Source: Novosphingobium sp. ST904
GTDB taxonomy: Bacteria; Pseudomonadota; Alphaproteobacteria; Sphingomonadales; Sphingomonadaceae
DNA: 45,859 nt
Direction: 5' to 3'
Assembly: GCF_001298105.1 (NCBI RefSeq)
Contig: NZ_LGJH01000121.1
Coordinates: 1-45,859, forward strand
Both the position numbers and the translations under genes were made by a program. Under the pieces are notes generated by a model. That model worked only from the letters and a program-made list of their open reading frames with translations, did not search any database and was not told the DNA's origin. Shown in pieces: positions 35,239 through 45,564 of this stretch; the first letter of the stretch is position 1; every line of letters begins with the position of its first letter.

Positions 35239-38200
35239 ATGATAGCCAACCTTATGGCGCTCTCCGTCCGCGCCCGCTGGACGGTCCTTGCCTTGTTCCT
35301 CGTCATCGCCGGGCTCGGCGTGTGGCAGCTCTCCAAGCTGCCGATTGACGCGGTGCCCGACATCACCACGAAGCAGGTTCAGATCAACACGGTCGACCGC
35401 GGCTCTCGCCGGTCGAGATCGAGAAACTCGTAACCTACCCGGTTGAAATCGCGCTCGCCGGCATTCCCGGACTCGAGACGACGCGCTCGATCTCGCGAAA
35501 CGGCTTCAGCCAGGTGAGTGCGATCTTCACCGACGATACCGACCTCTATTTCGCGCGTCAGCAGGTCGGTGAACGGCTGCGCCAGGCGACAGAAAACCTG
35601 CCGGACGGCGTGCAGCCGCAGGTCGGACCGGTGTCGACCGGACTTGGCGAGATTGTCATGTACACGGTTGGCTATGCCAACCCGGACGGCAAGGGCGCAA
35701 AAAAAGTCGCCGGCCAACCCGGCTGGCAGCCTGATGGCAGCTATCTGACACCCGAGGGCGAGCGGCTAACTGATGCAGTGGCCAAAGCAAGCTACCTGCG
35801 CACCGTTCAGGATTGGATTATCGGCCCTCAACTTCGATCGGTTAAAGGCATTGCCGGGGTCGATTCGATTGGCGGTTATGCCAAGACCTTCGTGGTCGAG
35901 CCGGATCCGACGAAGCTCGCCAGTTTCGGTGTCTCGTACAGCGAGCTTGGCCAGGCTCTCGAAAACGCCAATCTCGCGGTCGGCGCGAATTACTATAATC
36001 GCGGGGGCGAAGCCTATCTCGTGCGCGTCGACTCACGCGTGCGGACTGTTGATGAAATCCGCAATGCTGTCGCGGCGACGCGAGGCGGAACGCCAATTAC
36101 CATCGGCCAGATCGCGAACGTTCGCGTTGGTGGCGATTTGCGGACGGGTGCCGGAAGCATGAACGGCCGGGAGGCGGTCATCGGCACTGTGCTGATGTTG
36201 ATCGGCCAGAACAGCCGCGTCGTGGCTGAATCGGCGACTGCCAAGCTCGACCAGGTAGCAAAGACGCTGCCACCGGGTATCGAGGTGAAGGTGGTGCTGA
36301 ACCGCGCCGCGTTGGTCGGGGCCACGGTGGCGACGGTTCAGCGCAACCTGACGGAAGGCGCAATCCTCGTTGCAGCATCGTTGTTTCTGCTGCTCGGCAA
36401 CTGGCGCGCGGCGGTGATCGCGACGCTAGTGATTCCGTTCTCGTTTCTGATGATGGCGATGGGGATGAACGCCTTCAAAGTCCCTGGCAACCTGATGAGC
36501 CTCGGCGCGCTCGACTTCGGTCTGATTGTCGACGGCGCGGTCATCATCATCGAAAACTGCCTCGCCAGATTGGCGCATCGACAGGAACATGAAGGCCGAC
36601 TGCTCTCCCTGCGCGAACGGCTCGAGGAGACGATGCGGGCCGCGCAGGAGATGATTAAGCCGACCGTCTTCGGTCAGGCGATCATCCTGCTCGCCTTCGC
36701 GCCACTGCTCACCTTCACCGGCACCGAAGGCAAGACGTTCTCGCCGATGGCGATTACGATCATGCTCGCTCTGGTGGCGGCATTCGTCCTGGCGATTACG
36801 CTGGTGCCGGCGCTGGTGGCGATCATGATACGTGGCAAAGTCGCGGAAAAGGACGTTTGGCTGATCCGGAAGTCCAAGGACCGCTACCTGCCGTTGCTGG
36901 ACAAAGCGATCGCGCGCCCGTGGCCGTTCATCCTCGGCGGGCTTGCCTTTTTCCTGGCGGCAATTCCCGCATTTGGCCTGCTGGGCTCCGAGTTTATTCC
37001 CCAGCTCGACGAGAAAAATCTCGCCTTCGCATCAACGCGCGTGCCCTCGGTCAGCCTCGATCAGTCGCTGGCGATGGAACGCAAGGTCGAGGAGGCGGTG
37101 ATAAAGGTTCCGGAAGTCGCCTTGATGTTTTCCAAGACCGGCACAGCGGAAGTGGCCAGCGACCCAATGCCGCCGAACGTATCCGACGGCTTTGTGATTC
37201 TGAAGGAAAAGGAAGAGTGGGCCGCCGGCACAAGCAAAGCTGACGTGGTCGCGAAGATTGAGAAAGCGACCGGAGGGCTGCTCGGGAATCTTTACGAGGT
37301 CAGCCAGCCTATCCAGCTTCGCTTCAACGAATTGATCGCCGGTGTCCGCGGCGATGTCGCGATCAAGCTCTACGGTGACGATCTCGACAAGATGGCGCTG
37401 ACCGCCAACGAAATGGTGCGGGTGCTTCAGACCATACCCGGTGCGGCCAGCGTCAAGGCCGAGCAGGTTGGTGGTGCGCCAGCGCTGGATGTAAGGCTCG
37501 ACCGCGCCGCCATAGCGCGGCTAGGTCTTACAGTGCGCGACGTTGCGGACACGGTTGCGGCAGGGCTCGGCGGCCGTGAGTCGGGGCTCGTGTACGAGGG
37601 CGATCGGCGGTTCGATGTCACCGTGCGCGTACCTGAAGCGACGCGCGCAAACCTTGACGACATCCGGACGCTGCCGGTGCTGCTGCCAGAAGTCGAAGGA
37701 CGGCCGCGTGCCCAGGTGCCGCTTGCGCAAGTGGCGCAAATCCGGCTGACGGAAGGCCTGAATCAGATCAGCCGGGAAAACGGCAAGCGTCGTGTGGTCG
37801 TCCAGGTCAATCTCGGTGGCCGCGATGCGGGTTCATTCGTCCAGGAAGCGCAAGCGAAGATCGCACAGGTCAAGTTGCCTGCCGGTTACTACCTCGAATG
37901 GGGCGGTCAGTTCGAGAACTTGGCCGCGGCATCGAAGCGCCTGTCGATCGTCGTGCCGCTGTGCTTCCTGGTCATATTCGGGTTGCTATACATGGCGCTC
38001 GGCGGGTTCGGCAGAGCAGCGTCAGTGTTTTTGGCGGTGCCGCTGGGGCTGGCGGGCGGTGTGTTCACGTTGCTGCTGACCGGCATCAACTTTTCGGTGT
38101 CGGCGGCGGTCGGGTTCATCTGCCTTGCCGGCGTGGCGGTGCTGAACGGTCTTGTAGTTATGTCCGCGATCCGGGAACGCATCGAAGCTGGGCTGCCGGT

Positions 38201-38492
38201 AGCGGAGGCAATCCGCCACGGTATGGCTGAGAAGATGCGGGCGGTCATCATGACCGGGTTCGTTCCAGCGATCGGCTTCGTGCCGATGGCGCTCGCCCAC
38301 GGCACCGGCGCGGAGGTGCAGAAGCCGCTCGCCGTCACCGTGATCGGCGGTCTCGTCGCCGCCACCATCCTGACACTGCTGGTGCTGCCGGCGATCGCGA
38401 AAGTGATCCTCGGGCGGACCGATCGTCAAAATGAGCAAGAGGCGAACACGCCGCATGGCGAGGAACCCGCCCCGCTGAAAGGAGAAGCATGA
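35239..38492 (+). pseudogene. czcA: CzcA Zn/Co/Cd RND efflux pump, one frameshift near the N-terminus
   Basis: A heavy-metal RND transporter of about 1084 residues when repaired. After MIANLMALSVRARWTVLALF the frame breaks near 35397; restoring one C (gacccg) gives TVDPRLSPVEIEKLVTYPVE and an open frame to the stop. TM4 carries LDFGLIVDGAVIIIEN, the DFG...VDG signature of the divalent Zn/Co/Cd subgroup. This distinguishes it from the Cu/Ag pump at 20246. It overlaps the DUF190 gene by four bases. Confidence 0.9.
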
Positions 38493-38839
38493 TGGGAGAA
38501 CCGGTTCGGAAACTGCTGCGCATCTATACGGATGAAGCGGCCTATATCGGCGATCGCAAGGTCTTCGAATATGTGGCCTCGTTGGCGCGCGATCAAAAGA
38601 TGGCAGGCCTGACGGTGCTTGAGGCGCTGATAGGCTTCGGGGCATCGGCGCACGTTCACCGACGCCATGTGCTTGAGAGTGATCGGGCAGTGGTGATCGA
38701 AATCGTCGATTTCGAGGACGCTTTGCGCGCGTTCGTCGCCGGTCTGAGTGACGTGCCCGACATTGGTCTAATGACGCTCGAAGCCGTCGAGGTCATCGGC
38801 GGCAAGGCAAGCCAGGCCCTGGAAAGCCCGAGCCGATGA
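38489..38839 (+). CDS. DUF190-family PII-like protein
   Basis: A 116-residue cytosolic protein with GEPVRKLLRIYTDEAAYIGD then LVLEALIGFGASAHVHRRHV-like core (TVLEALIGFGASAHVHR), the DUF190 signature. The fold resembles PII signalling proteins. It is often linked to CzcA or CrcB genes and has been proposed to bind metals or nucleotides. The start overlaps the czcA stop; a second in-frame ATG lies at 38492. Confidence 0.85.
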   Translation: MMGEPVRKLLRIYTDEAAYIGDRKVFEYVASLARDQKMAGLTVLEALIGFGASAHVHRRHVLESDRAVVIEIVDFEDALRAFVAGLSDVPDIGLMTLEAVEVIGGKASQALESPSR

Positions 38840-38925
38840 ACTTCGGTCCGGCAAGCGCGGGGGTCGGCGGCGTGCGATCCCCTGAAGGCTCGCCATCTCC
38901 CCTCAATCGCCCGTTTGGTCGGGAA

Positions 38926-38949
38926 GGAGGCCGCTTTTGCGCGGCCTCC
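38926..38949 (+). terminator. Hairpin after the czc operon
   Basis: ggaggccgc (38926-38934) pairs with gcggcctcc (38941-38949) around a six-base loop containing TTTT. No U-run follows. It lies between DUF190 and the next gene and may end czc transcription. Confidence 0.5.
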
Positions 38950-38986
38950 GGCTTGGCCGCGCCTTGGTCGGACAGGACAGGCTACC

Positions 38987-39486
38987 ATGAAGGAAGAAAC
39001 CACATTCGATTTCAATATGTCAGCGCTGCGGGTCTGGTCGTTGCTGTCCGATTTGAAAGGCTATGCGCGCTGGCACCCGATCTATCGCATCGCGGGCGAG
39101 GCGGAGCGGGGTGCCGAAATGGACATTACCTGGCTGCTCTTCAAAGGCGATCGCAAGATGACGACGCAGATGATCATCAACAGGCTAATAAAGACCGAAC
39201 TGATTGGATGGCAGATGGGCGTGCGGGGGTTTCTGACCTTCGACGAACGTTACGAGATCGAGCCAATCGCGAACGGCGTCTGCGTGCGCCATTCGGTCGA
39301 GTGTCGCGGCGTCATCGGCGGCCTGTTCGGCCGCATGATGCGCAAAGGTCTGCGCCGGACCATGCGGCAACAGGACGCGGCGTTTCTCAATCTTCTGCGG
39401 CGCAATCGCGACTGCCAGGGCGGTCCAATCGCCACAGTCGGCGCCCTATCAAGCCACCGCCTCCTCGCGGCGCTGCGAACGACTGA
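38987..39486 (+). CDS. SRPBCC-family protein, probable frameshift near the C-terminus
   Basis: The ATG at 38987 starts TTFDFNMSALRVWSLLSDLK, then YARWHPIYRIAG, typical of START/SRPBCC lipid- or ligand-binding folds. The fold runs to about residue 140 (RRTMRQQDAAFLNLLRR). As written the frame continues through 39518 into the next gene, producing an apparent fusion. Adding one G to GGG (39418-39420) ends it at 39486, before a ribosome site and the ATG at 39518; that is preferred. Function is unknown. Confidence 0.65.
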
Positions 39487-39517
39487 CCGGCCAACATCCC
39501 GAAGAAAGGTATCCATC

Positions 39518-39820
39518 ATGGTAGATAGTCGTCCCTCCCAAGGGCTGCTGTGCCCGACGTGCCGCGTCGATCTCGTCATGAGCGAACGGCAGGGCATTGA
39601 AATCGACTATTGCCCGCAATGTCGCGGCGTCTGGCTCGATCGCGGCGAACTCGACAAGATCATCGAGCGCAGCGCCGGGGATGAAGGAGTACGGCCGTTG
39701 AGCGGCGCTCGTCTCGGAATATCCGACGATCGCGGCCATGGCGATCATGGCGGAAAGCACGGCTACGAGCGGGGCCATAAGGGCCGCCGCAAGGGCTTTC
39801 TGAGCGAATTGTTCGACTGA
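39518..39820 (+). CDS. Zinc-ribbon (zf-TFIIB type) protein with His-rich tail
   Basis: A 100-residue protein. The TFIIB-type ribbon has LLCPTCRVDLVMSERQG and IDYCPQCRGVWLDRGELDKI, a four-Cys Zn site. A His/Gly-rich segment follows (DDRGHGDHGGKHGYERGHKG) before a basic end. The start is chosen at 39518 because GAAGAAAGG lies at the right distance. Such proteins are often seen with metal genes; a zinc-buffering role is plausible but not shown. Confidence 0.8.
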   Translation: MVDSRPSQGLLCPTCRVDLVMSERQGIEIDYCPQCRGVWLDRGELDKIIERSAGDEGVRPLSGARLGISDDRGHGDHGGKHGYERGHKGRRKGFLSELFD

Positions 39821-39906
39821 CTGCTATGAATCGGCCGCCACACAACGAGTCCTTCGAGTGTCCGTGTGAGAACGGCCGCGCCATGGGCGTGCCCCCTGTA
39901 GCGCCC

Positions 39907-40376
39907 ATGGCGATAGATCGTGGAAAGACGGGGAAATAGCGGCTCGGCGCCTTCGGAGCGGCCCAGTTCGGGGGATCATCCTCGCGACCGGGCTTGCTCT
40001 GGCGCCGGGTCTGGTCGGCTGCTCGCCAGCCACCAACAAGAGCGAGGCCGAAGCGTCGCGTGATCGCGAGCTGCCCAACTTCATCGGCGAGCATTTCTAC
40101 GCCTGTCCTGATGGGTCGCGCCTCGATGTCGACTTCCTCGGCGATGGCCTGACCCTAGACATAAAGACTCGACCGAACGCCGCTCCGGAACGGGTGACAT
40201 CGCCGGCAAGCGGGCGGACCTATGTCGGCCGGAACCTCAATGTGTCGATCTCAGGCGGCGACCGGATCACGCTCAAGCGCCCCGGCGCGCCTGCCTTGGC
40301 CTGCAACAGGGTGCTGGCCTATCAGGATGCACCGGAAGGGGTAGCGAGCGGCCAGGCTGAAGGTTCGGCCGCATGA
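39907..40376 (+). CDS. MliC-like lipoprotein 1, probable frameshift near the N-terminus
   Basis: The frame ending at 40376 has a lipoprotein signal (ILATGLALAPGLVGCSP) and a small beta-barrel with FYACPDGSRLDVDF, TSPASGRTYVGRNLNV and ACNRVLAY, which matches the C-type lysozyme inhibitor (MliC) fold with its Cys pair. No start lies in that frame upstream of the signal. Restoring one G to GGGG (39930-39933) joins it to ATG 39907 (or 39883), giving MAIDRGKTGEIAARRL. A second MliC-like lipoprotein lies 930 bases downstream. Confidence 0.65.
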
Positions 40377-40830
40377 TGACGATCTCGTCATGGGAGGAGT
40401 CGCTTTCCCATATCGTCAGTCTCGCGCTGGCCTATGCGTTGGCGCTTCCGGTTGCTGGAACCGGGAGAAGGATGAACGCAGCGCCGGCATCCGGACCTTT
40501 CCGCTGGTCGCCATCGCCAGTTGCAGGTTCGTACTCGTAGGTATCGCCATTCTCGGACGCACGTCTCCTGCCCAAGCTCGCCTGCTTGAAGGATTGATTA
40601 CCGGCGTCGGCTTCATTGGCGGCGGCGCCATATTGAAGCACGCCGGAAAAGCGTCCGGAACCGCGACCGCTGCGAGCCTCTGGGCGACGGGGGCACTGGG
40701 CGCCGCGGTCGGCTATGGTCTTTACGACATCGCTGTGATCCTCAGCCTGACCACCTTCCTGACGCTGCACTTCTCTCATCCACTGAAGCGCGCCTCCCAG
40801 GATCGCGCCGAGCCGGCTGATCGACAATGA
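40373..40830 (+). pseudogene. mgtC: MgtC/SapB-family membrane protein, one frameshift
   Basis: Start ATG overlaps the previous stop. The first frame gives ISSWEESLSHIVSLALAYAL and LALPVA, then slips near 40455; restoring one C (gcctgg) gives VAWNREKDERSAGIRTFPLV. The rest has the MgtC motif EGLITGVGFIGGGAILKH and further helices to DRQ. Repaired, about 152 residues. Family roles include Mg2+ homeostasis and stress survival. It ends overlapping the next gene by ATGA. Confidence 0.8.
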
Positions 40831-41311
40831 GGCACAATCGTCCCTCCGAAACGCGCGCGACGCGGCGGGTGCCCAAGAGTGGCGGGCAATTCGGGCCGGT
40901 GTCGCCGCGCCCAAGCGACGACCGTCGTTCGCGTTTGGAGCGGTGGGCGTCTCTGCTCGAACGCGATCCGCACCGGCTTATCGCGCTGCTGCGTCCGTCA
41001 TGGGCAGCGGGCGACGACATCGCCCCGATGGCGGCGAGCCCAAGTGCCGTCGATCTGGCCTGGGTCGATCCGGTGTTTCGCGTGACGGGTCTTGCGGGAC
41101 GCTCTCGGGCCGACGTGAAAGCGTTTTTCCAGCTTTCGGATGCCGAGTTGGACCGGATCGCGGCGGGGTCCCGGCGCGTCCCGCTGCGGCCTGCCTGGCA
41201 GGTCGCGCGCGCATCCGCAACGTCGCCGATCCGCGCCCTGAAAAACTGATCCTGATCGGCGTCATGCTCATGATCGTCAGTGTCGTCGGAGCTGCCCAAT
41301 GGCTTGGATGA
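40827..41311 (+). CDS. Unrecognised protein with C-terminal membrane helix, probable frameshift
   Basis: The ATG overlaps the mgtC stop. The first frame runs 140 residues to 41249 (basic N-terminus, then SAVDLAWVDPVFRVTGLAG). The C-terminus then becomes unlikely. Restoring one G near 41206 continues it as VAARIRNVADPRPEKLILIG and a membrane helix (VMLMIVSVVGAAQWLG) to 41311, where the stop overlaps ATG 41308 of the next gene. The repaired product is about 161 residues. No family is recognised. Confidence 0.6.
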
Positions 41312-41709
41312 ATAGGCTCTTCCCGGAAGCGGCTGTGACGCCGGTTTGGTTAGGGTTCGCCGGCATAGCCCTCGTGCTGGCGTCGTCGGGCTGTTCGGAA
41401 CAGCCTCGCAAGGCGAAACCCACCGAACAGGAAATCCACGCCGGGGACAGCGGGGATGCCAGCGGCATCCCTGGTCGCCACCCCTATCGGTGCGACGACG
41501 ATCGCCCGCTCCTCGTCGACTTCAAGAATGAGGGCCTGACGCTCGAGCTGCGCCGCGACGGGAACGCTGCGCCGGTTGTCCTGACCGCGCCTGCGGCCGG
41601 GCTTCAATATGTCGGCGACACGATGAGCGCGATGTTCTCGGGCAACGAACTCAAGATCGAGGAAGGGGACAAGCCCCCCGTCTTGTGCAGGAAGGATACG
41701 AGCTTGTGA
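41308..41709 (+). CDS. MliC-like lipoprotein 2
   Basis: About 133 residues with a lipoprotein signal (LGFAGIALVLASSGCSEQP). The C-terminal barrel has HPYRCDDDRPLLVDF, LTAPAAGLQYVGDTMSAMF and VLCRK, an MliC-like pattern with two Cys. The ATG at 41308 overlaps the preceding stop and is preferred over 41299. It shares fold and position with lipoprotein 1 upstream. Lysozyme inhibition is not shown; a different envelope role is possible. Confidence 0.75.
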   Translation: MNRLFPEAAVTPVWLGFAGIALVLASSGCSEQPRKAKPTEQEIHAGDSGDASGIPGRHPYRCDDDRPLLVDFKNEGLTLELRRDGNAAPVVLTAPAAGLQYVGDTMSAMFSGNELKIEEGDKPPVLCRKDTSL

Positions 41710-41740
41710 CCAATCCACCCGGCACAGAGGGGCGCTAACG

Positions 41741-42424
41741 ATGGCGGCGCTCAAATTTTCCCTGATCCCGATGATCGCGATCATGATCGGCGCGCTGATC
41801 GCCGGATGGCGCACCCCCGGCGAGAAGCTGGTGGCGGCGATGCAGCATCTCGCGGCCGGCGTGGTGTTCGCCGCTGCTGCGACGGAGATCCTGCCGCTGG
41901 TGATGCACGGCGGTTCTCCGACCGCGACGCTGATCGGTGGGGCGCTGGGCGTCGCCGTAATGCTCGGGCTCAAGGCGGCGGAAAGCCGATGGGAAGGGCC
42001 GGTGGCACTTCTCGCCGCAATCGGACTCGATCTGGCGATAGACGGCTTGGTTCTCGGCCTCGCTTTCATTGCCGGCGAGAAGGCGGGCACGCTGCTGGCC
42101 GTCGCGCTGACCCTCGAAGTGCTGTTCCTGGCCCTGACCCTCACCAACGATCTGGCGGGCCGGTATCGCAAGGCGAAGGCGATCGGACTGACCTGCGCGC
42201 TGGCAGTGCTGGTGCCGATCGGCGCTCTGGTCGCGCAGCCGGTAGCGCTGCTGTCGCCGATATGGATCACCGGCTTCCTGAGCTTCGGCCTGATGGCGCT
42301 GCTTTATCTCGTTACCGAAGAGCTGCTGGTCGAGGCGCACGAGAAGCCGGACTCGCCGCTTATCAGCGCGATGTTCTTCGTCGGCTTCCTCATCCTCCTG
42401 CTGATCGAGGAAATCATGGCATGA
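41741..42424 (+). CDS. ZIP-family metal transporter
   Basis: A 227-residue membrane protein of about seven or eight helices. The conserved metal site in TM4-5 is seen in HLAAGVVFAAAATEILP, AIGLDLAIDGLVLGLAF and TEELLVEAHEK, all characteristic of ZIP transporters. It lies four bases before a CDF transporter with overlapping start, and P1B-4 ATPase follows. ZIP proteins usually bring Zn or other divalent metal into the cytoplasm; here it may balance the efflux of neighbours. Confidence 0.87.
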   Translation: MAALKFSLIPMIAIMIGALIAGWRTPGEKLVAAMQHLAAGVVFAAAATEILPLVMHGGSPTATLIGGALGVAVMLGLKAAESRWEGPVALLAAIGLDLAIDGLVLGLAFIAGEKAGTLLAVALTLEVLFLALTLTNDLAGRYRKAKAIGLTCALAVLVPIGALVAQPVALLSPIWITGFLSFGLMALLYLVTEELLVEAHEKPDSPLISAMFFVGFLILLLIEEIMA

Positions 42425-43026
42425 CGGCTTCACCAGACGCAAAGGTCTCAGCTGAGCGGCGCACACTCTGGATCGTGCTGCTGCTCAACGCGGCGATCGC
42501 CGCGGGCTTCTTCATGACGGGCCTGATCGGCGATTCCAGCGCACTCATCGCCAACGGCGTCGACAACCTGTCGGACACCGCGGTCTATGCGCTGAGCCTT
42601 ATTGCGCTCAGCCACGGGCCGACGTGGAAGACGCGGGCCGCAACCGTGTCGGGCGTCATGCTGCTGATCTTCGCCGTCGGCATCCTGATCGACGTCGGCC
42701 GCCGCTATGTCCAGGGCAGCGATCCGATCGGCCCGACGATGATGGTGATGTCGGCCATCGCCGGCGTCGTGAACTATGTTTGCCTGCGCCTGCTCCAGAA
42801 GCTCAAGCAGCCCGATGTGAACCTGCGTGCCGCAACCACGTTCAGTTTCAACGACTTCATCTCCAACGGCGGCATCCTGATCGCGGGCGCGCTGGTGCTT
42901 TGGCTTGGGACGAATTGGCCCGATCTGCTGGTGGGCCTGGCTACTGCTCTTATCGCGATCAAGGGCGGCATCGAAATCCTGCGTGATGCGCAGGCAGAAA
43001 CCAAGACCAACGCGGAGACGGCGTGA
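42421..43026 (+). CDS. Short CDF-type cation transporter
   Basis: A 201-residue CDF-like protein with six helices and no large cytosolic domain. The TM2 site LIANGVDNLSDTAVYALSLI and TM5 site FNDFISNGGILIAGALVL contain the Asp/Asn/His-type ligands. The start overlaps the ZIP stop (ATGA) and the stop overlaps the ATPase start. It probably exports Zn, Co or Cd; missing C-terminal domain is normal for this subgroup. Confidence 0.83.
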   Translation: MTASPDAKVSAERRTLWIVLLLNAAIAAGFFMTGLIGDSSALIANGVDNLSDTAVYALSLIALSHGPTWKTRAATVSGVMLLIFAVGILIDVGRRYVQGSDPIGPTMMVMSAIAGVVNYVCLRLLQKLKQPDVNLRAATTFSFNDFISNGGILIAGALVLWLGTNWPDLLVGLATALIAIKGGIEILRDAQAETKTNAETA

Positions 43027-45564
43027 TGACCGAAAAGCTCGAACTCGATATCCCCGTCCTGCTGCCGGAGGTTCCCGATGTGGCCGATGCTTGTGTCGGG
43101 CGTCTCGTCTCGACGCTGAGCGCCAAGCCCGGCGTCGAGCGCGCGCATGTCCTGCCTGCCGATGGCGAGACGCCGGCGAAGCTCTGCATTCATTTCGACG
43201 GGACGGCGCTTCCGCTGCCGCGTGTGCGCGAGATGGTGCGGGCGGCGGGCGCCGATATCAGCGGGCGATACGGCCATGCGACATGGCAAGTCGAGGGGAT
43301 CGGGCACGAGCGCCGCGCCCGCACCGTCGGCGAGACTCTGTGCCAGGTGCCCGGCGTGCTGCAGGCGGACGCCAGCGCCTCGGGCAGCGTGCGGGTCGAA
43401 TATGACAAGGAGCGCGTCGACGAGGCGACGATCGTCGCGGCGCTGGGCAAGCTCAAGGTCAAGCCGGGCAAGCGGACTGGCTCCGATCATGCCGGCGATC
43501 ATGCTGGAGACGATCACGCGCGGGCGACCATGCCGGGCACGATCACGGGCCTGGCGGTCATGCCGAAGGCGCAGAAAAGCACGGACCGGGCGATGGCCAC
43601 GATCACGCCCACGCCAATTTCCTCGGCCCAAATACCGAGCTGATCTTCGCGCTCGCCTGCGGCGCGCTGCTAGCGATCGGCTTCGCGATCGAGAAGCTGG
43701 TTGCGGGCGCCGCCGACTGGCTGCCGACCGCCTTCTATGTCGGCGCCTATATGTTCGGCGGCTTCTTCACGCTGCGCGAGGCGATCGACAATCTAAAGCT
43801 CAAGAAATTCGAGATCGATACGCTGATGCTCGTCGCGGCCGCCGGCGCCGCGGCGCTCGGTGCCTGGGCAGAAGGCGCGCTGCTGCTGTTCCTGTTCAGC
43901 CTCGGCCATGCGCTTGAGCATTATGCGATGGGTCGCGCGAAGCGCGCGATCGAGGCGCTGGCCGAACTCGCGCCCGACAAGGCGACGGTGCGCCGTGACG
44001 GGCAGACGAGGGAGATTCCCGTCGAGGAGCTGGTGGTCGGCGACATCGTGGTCGTGCGCCCGAATGAACGCCTGCCCGCCGACGGCTTCGTCATCAAGGG
44101 GTCGAGCGCGATCAACCAGGCCCCCGTCACCGGCGAGAGCATTCCGGTCGACAAGGAGCCGGTCGCCGATGTCGAGGCGCGCGCGCGAAGCCCGATGCGG
44201 TCGAGGCGACGTCGCGGGTGTTCGCCGGCACGATCAATGGCGGCGCGGCGATCGAGATCGAGGTGACGCGACGTTCCAACGAAAGCGCGCTCGCCAAGGT
44301 CGTGAAGATGGTGAGCGAAGCGGAGACGCAGAAGTCGCCGACGCAGCGCTTCACCGATCGGTTTGAGCGTGTCTTCGTGCCGGCGGTGCTGGCCCTGTCG
44401 TTCATCCTGCTGTTCGCGTGGGTCGTCGTCGACGAGCCGTTTCGCGACAGCTTCTATCGCGCGATGGCGGTGCTGGTTGCGGCCAGCCCCTGCGCGCTGG
44501 CGATCGCTACCCCCAGCGCGGTGCTGTCCGGCGTCGCGCGCGCGGCACGCGCCGGCGTGCTGGTTAAGGGTGGTGCCCCACTGGAAAACCTCGGCTCGCT
44601 CAAGGCGATTGCGTTCGACAAGACGGGGACGTTGACCGAAGGGCGGCCCCGCATCACCGATGTCGTGCCCGTCGATGGCGCGAGCGAAGAGGATTTGTTG
44701 GCGCTCGCTATCGCGGTCGAGGGATTGAGCGATCACCCGCTGGCGCAGGCGATCGTGAAGGATGGACGCGAGCGCTTGGGTGACCGCGAGCTGCCGACCG
44801 CGACCGATCTCAAGAGCCTGACTGGACGCGGCGTTACCGCGACCGTCGATGGCGAGACGGTGTGGATCGGCAAGGCCGAGATGTTCGGCAAGGAGGGTAT
44901 CCCTACACTGAACGCGGCCGCGACCGACGCCATCGCAACACTGCGCGAGGGCGGGCGCACGACGATCGTAGTGCGCAAGGGCGACAAGGACATCGGCGCC
45001 ATCGGGCTGATGGATACGCCACGCGAAGCGGCCAAGGTTGCGCTCAAGCGGCTCCGCGAGATGGGCATCACCCGGATGATCATGATCTCGGGCGACCATC
45101 AGAAGGTGGCCAACGCCATCGCCAAGGACGTTGGCCTCGACGAGGCTTGGGGAGACCTGATGCCGGAGGATAAGGTTGCCTCGATCAAGAAGCTCGCCGG
45201 CGAAGACAAGGTTGCGATGGTCGGGGATGGCGTCAACGATGCGCCGGCGATGGCGAGCGCTACGGTCGGCATCGCGATGGGCGCCGCCGGCTCAGACGTG
45301 GCGCTGGAGACGGCGGACGTCGCGCTGATGGCCGACGATCTCGCACACCTGCCGTTCGCGGTTGGCCTAAGCCGCCACACCCGCGGCATCATCCGGCAGA
45401 ATGTGTTCGTCAGCCTCGGCGTCGTCGCGTTCCTCGTGCCTGCGACGATCTTGGGGCTGGGCATCGGCCCGGCGGTCGCGATGCACGAAGGCTCGACGCT
45501 GCTGGTCGTGTTCAATGCGCTGCGGCTGCTCGCCTACCGCGATCCGGCGAAGCAAACGGCATAG
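43026..45564 (+). pseudogene. P1B-4-type metal-exporting ATPase (CzcP-like), two frameshifts
   Basis: A pump of about 847 residues once repaired. Two N-terminal HMA-like folds lack CxxC (DVADACVGRLVSTL, GHERRARTVGETLCQVPGV). A His/Gly/Asp-rich linker follows (HAGDHAGDDHA, then HDHGPGGHAEGAEKHG in the next frame). The frame breaks near 43522 (one G missing from GGGG) and near 44187 (one G missing from GG). Core motifs are VTGESIPVDKE, the P1B-4 SPC motif [34 protein letters not shown] and MHEGSTLLVVFNALRLL. CzcP of Cupriavidus belongs to this group. Likely substrates are Zn(II), Co(II) or Fe(II). Confidence 0.87.
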
